A stretch of 64,000 nucleotides of DNA from assembly GCA_905193225.1 (NCBI GenBank), contig CAJJNV010000009.1:11331-75330 (forward strand), read 5' to 3'. The notes beneath the pieces are model-generated. The model worked only from the letters and a program-made list of their open reading frames with translations. It was not told where the DNA came from and ran no database searches. This stretch comes from an uncultured Oscillospiraceae bacterium. GTDB lineage: Bacteria > Bacillota > Clostridia > Oscillospirales > Acutalibacteraceae. This document shows, piece by piece, positions 62,100-64,000 of this stretch. Both the position numbers and the translations under genes were made by a program. Each line of letters starts with the position of its first letter. The first letter of the stretch is position 1.

Positions 62100-63032
62100 T
62101 TATTCCGCGAAAAGCGGGGTGGAAAGATATCTGTCGCCGGTGTCGGGAAGCAGTACAACAATGGTTTTGCCTTCGTTCTCGGGACGTTTTGCAAGCTCGA
62201 TGGCAGCAAAAGCCGCTGCGCCCGAGGAAATTCCCACAAGCACGCCTTCCTTGTGACCGATCTTTCTGCCGGTGGCAAAAGCATCGTCGTCGGCAACGGG
62301 AATGATTTCGTCATAAACCTTGGTGTCAAGCACATCGGGAACAAAGCCTGCGCCGATGCCCTGGATCTTGTGCGCTCCGGCAACGCCGGTAGAAAGTACC
62401 GCAGAAGTGGCAGGCTCAACCGCTACAACCTTGACCTCGGGTTTTTTGGATTTAAGATATTCACCCACACCGGTGATTGTTCCGCCGGTGCCTACGCCTG
62501 CCACAAATATGTCTACCGCTCCGTTCGTGTCTTCAAAAATTTCGGGACCGGTATGCTCAAAATGGGCCTTGGGGTTGGCAGGATTAACAAACTGACCGGG
62601 AATAAAGCTGTTGGGAATCTCCTTTGCAAGCTCGTCAGCCTTGGCAATGGCGCCCTTCATACCTTTGGTTCCGTCCGAAAGTACAAGCTCGGCACCGTAT
62701 GCCTTCATAAGCTGACGGCGCTCAACCGACATGGTTTCGGGCATAACGATGATGATGCGATAGCCCTTTGCGGCGGCCACTGCGGCAAGACCGATGCCGG
62801 TGTTGCCCGAGGTGGGTTCGATAATTACCGATCCTTCTTTTAGTTCGCCCGAAGCCTCGGCCTCGTCGATCATGGCTTTGGCAATACGATCCTTTACCGA
62901 TCCTGCGGGATTGAAATATTCAAGCTTGGCAAGAATCTTGGCCTTTAACCCCAGTTCTTTTTCGATATGTGTAAGTTCGAGCAGGGGAGTTGAACCGATA
63001 AGCTGATCTGCGGAAGAATAAACCTTTGACAT
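62100..63032 (-). CDS. cysK: Cysteine synthase A (O-acetylserine sulfhydrylase)
   Basis: A protein of 310 aa, PLP-dependent. The PLP lysine is in NPAGSVKDR, TSGNTGIGLA binds substrate, and GTGGTITGVG binds the phosphate. It makes cysteine from O-acetylserine and sulfide. AAAGGAG precedes the ATG. The promoter overlaps a 25-bp palindrome. Confidence 0.97.
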   Translation of the reverse strand: MSKVYSSADQLIGSTPLLELTHIEKELGLKAKILAKLEYFNPAGSVKDRIAKAMIDEAEASGELKEGSVIIEPTSGNTGIGLAAVAAAKGYRIIIVMPETMSVERRQLMKAYGAELVLSDGTKGMKGAIAKADELAKEIPNSFIPGQFVNPANPKAHFEHTGPEIFEDTNGAVDIFVAGVGTGGTITGVGEYLKSKKPEVKVVAVEPATSAVLSTGVAGAHKIQGIGAGFVPDVLDTKVYDEIIPVADDDAFATGRKIGHKEGVLVGISSGAAAFAAIELAKRPENEGKTIVVLLPDTGDRYLSTPLFAE

Positions 63033-63113
63033 AATAACTACTCCTTTTTTATTCGGTCGGCTGACGGTCGGCCGTTTTGTTTTAATGTTTTTTGATTGAA
63101 TGAACTCGCTTAT

Positions 63114-63138
63114 TACCTACCTATCTCGTAGGTTGGTA
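63114..63138. promoter_or_regulatory. Palindromic operator at the cysK transcription start
   Basis: TACCAACCTA - 5 bp - TAGGTAGGTA (minus strand); arms match at 9 of 10 positions. It lies immediately downstream of the -10 box and covers the start site, a classic repressor position. Rrf2-type regulators of cysteine or Fe-S genes bind sites of similar size; the assignment to the Rrf2 gene at 57190 is inferred. Confidence 0.7.
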
Positions 63139-63140
63139 TG

Positions 63141-63169
63141 ATAATACACCCTTCATAAGCATTTGTCAA
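63141..63169 (-). promoter_or_regulatory. Promoter of cysK
   Basis: TTGACA (63164-63169) and TATTAT (63141-63146) on the minus strand, 17-bp spacer. Confidence 0.85.
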
Positions 63170-63327
63170 GTCCTTTTTTAAATATTTTTAAAAATTTTTT
63201 CAAAGGTGTTGACCGACCGCCTTATTACGGTTAGTATAGTGGTTGAACCGTCGTAGAAAACTGAACTTCGGAAAAAACGGGATATGTTTGTCGGTTGTGT
63301 ACCGACAGCGGCATAGGAGGTAAAGCC

Positions 63328-63864
63328 ATGGAATTTATCCAGAGTATTGATTGGTCGATTCTTCATTTTATAAGAGATAATCTTTTTTGCCCGTTCTTAG
63401 ATGCGGTTATGCCCATCATATCGACGCTCGGAAACAGCGGAATTATATGGATAGCCATATCGGCAGCTCTGCTTTTTTCAAAAAAGTACAGAAAATACGG
63501 TCTGATGTGTCTTTGCGGGATGCTCATAGGCCTGCTTGCGGGCAATGTGGTACTTAAAAATCTTGTTGCCCGACCGAGGCCCTGCTGGACTGAGGATATA
63601 TCATTGCTGATAAAAAATCCCACCGATTTTTCTTTTCCCTCAGGGCACACACTTTCGTCGGTCATTTCGGCCGTCATTCTTTGCTCGGCGGGAAGAAAAT
63701 TTGCTGCCTTTGCCATACCGCTTTCCGTTTTTATCGCCCTTTCAAGGCTGTATCTTTATGTTCACTTTCCGTCGGATGTTATTTTTGCCGCGCTGCTCGG
63801 AATAGTCATAGGCTTTATGACCCTTGCATTATCAAAAAAAATAAAGCCTCTTCAAAGAATTTAA
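63328..63864 (+). CDS. PAP2-family membrane phosphatase
   Basis: A protein of 178 aa from ATG 63328 (AGGAGG upstream). Motifs KNLVARPRP, PSGHTLS and SRLYLYVHFPSDV are the three phosphatase motifs with catalytic His residues. Five to six helices. It probably dephosphorylates a lipid such as undecaprenyl pyrophosphate or phosphatidate. Confidence 0.9.
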   Translation: MEFIQSIDWSILHFIRDNLFCPFLDAVMPIISTLGNSGIIWIAISAALLFSKKYRKYGLMCLCGMLIGLLAGNVVLKNLVARPRPCWTEDISLLIKNPTDFSFPSGHTLSSVISAVILCSAGRKFAAFAIPLSVFIALSRLYLYVHFPSDVIFAALLGIVIGFMTLALSKKIKPLQRI

Positions 63865-63946
63865 GCTGTTTGCGGATGGTTTGATGCCACTCTGGCGCAA
63901 ATAATTGCAAACATAAAGCTACCGCTGTATTTTTTAATCTCGGTGC

Positions 63947-64000
63947 TTAACCATAGCGCACACATACGAACGCGATTTTGGCGGAGAAAAATCCCCATAT
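63947..64000. repeat. Dispersed inverted-repeat element, copy C (cut by the window end)
   Basis: The 54 bp present are identical, base for base, to the reverse complement of 25281-25334 in copy A. The rest of the element lies beyond the window. Confidence 0.9.

Noticed and set aside
1..64000. CRISPR arrays, tRNA or rRNA genes, prophage or IS transposases
   Set aside because: No direct-repeat and spacer pattern, no tRNA T-loop-like GTTCGA contexts outside genes, and no transposase, integrase or phage structural gene was seen.

Overview
The window looks like chromosomal DNA of an uncultured, spore-forming Clostridia bacterium, probably from the Oscillospiraceae/Ruminococcaceae. The evidence is the forespore operon spoIIAA-spoIIAB-sigF, the germination protease gpr, an alpha/beta-type SASP, a gerA/B/C germinant receptor operon, strong AGGAGG ribosome binding sites, TTG and GTG starts, and several type I dockerin proteins alongside a cohesin protein. 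No rRNA, tRNA, CRISPR, phage or transposase gene was seen.

Layout. 1-2.8 kb: a truncated membrane-anchored protein, then a serine palmitoyltransferase-like gene coupled to an SDR reductase behind a structured, terminator-bearing leader. 3-10.2 kb: trkA-trkH potassium uptake and a complete potABCD polyamine importer. 10.4-24.9 kb: a surface region with two LRR_5 (BspA-like) dockerin proteins, a dockerin CE2-type esterase, a GxGYxYP protein with an N-terminal dockerin, an XRE regulator facing a lipoprotein gene, a cupin, and an Na+/amino-acid symporter under a glycine riboswitch. 25-34.8 kb: a MITE-like repeat, a DeoR regulator, pnp, rpsO, a SurA_N-like lipoprotein, DegV, DUF4186, a TSUP exporter, plsY and der. 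35-39.2 kb: a leftward operon yjbQ-like / hypothetical / murI / DUF1934 / argS. 39.7-42.2 kb: darA-holB-ricT, the synteny seen in Bacillus. 42.6-47.3 kb: an 8Fe ferredoxin, a cohesin scaffold with an NPKSG sorting signal, a YerC-like regulator, an EamA transporter with a PAS protein, and two tandem small membrane proteins. 47.3-55.8 kb: the sporulation and germination block. 56-57 kb: rplM-rpsI. 57-63 kb: a leftward methionine/cysteine block (metF, a stand-alone MetH activation domain, metH, an Rrf2 regulator, and cysK with a palindromic operator). The window ends with a PAP2 phosphatase and a third copy of the repeat.

How the genes may work together. The one-cohesin, wall-sorted protein and four dockerin proteins suggest a small surface complex of adhesins and carbohydrate-active proteins; the pairing is inferred from domains only. 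MetF, MetH and the activation protein form a cobalamin-dependent methionine module, and CysK with the Rrf2 regulator suggests sulfur or Fe-S control nearby. The SPT-SDR pair would cover the first two steps of sphingoid base synthesis, which would be unusual for this group. The most interesting unexplained items are the four-way-junction leader upstream of the SPT gene and the 146-bp dispersed inverted-repeat element present in three places.
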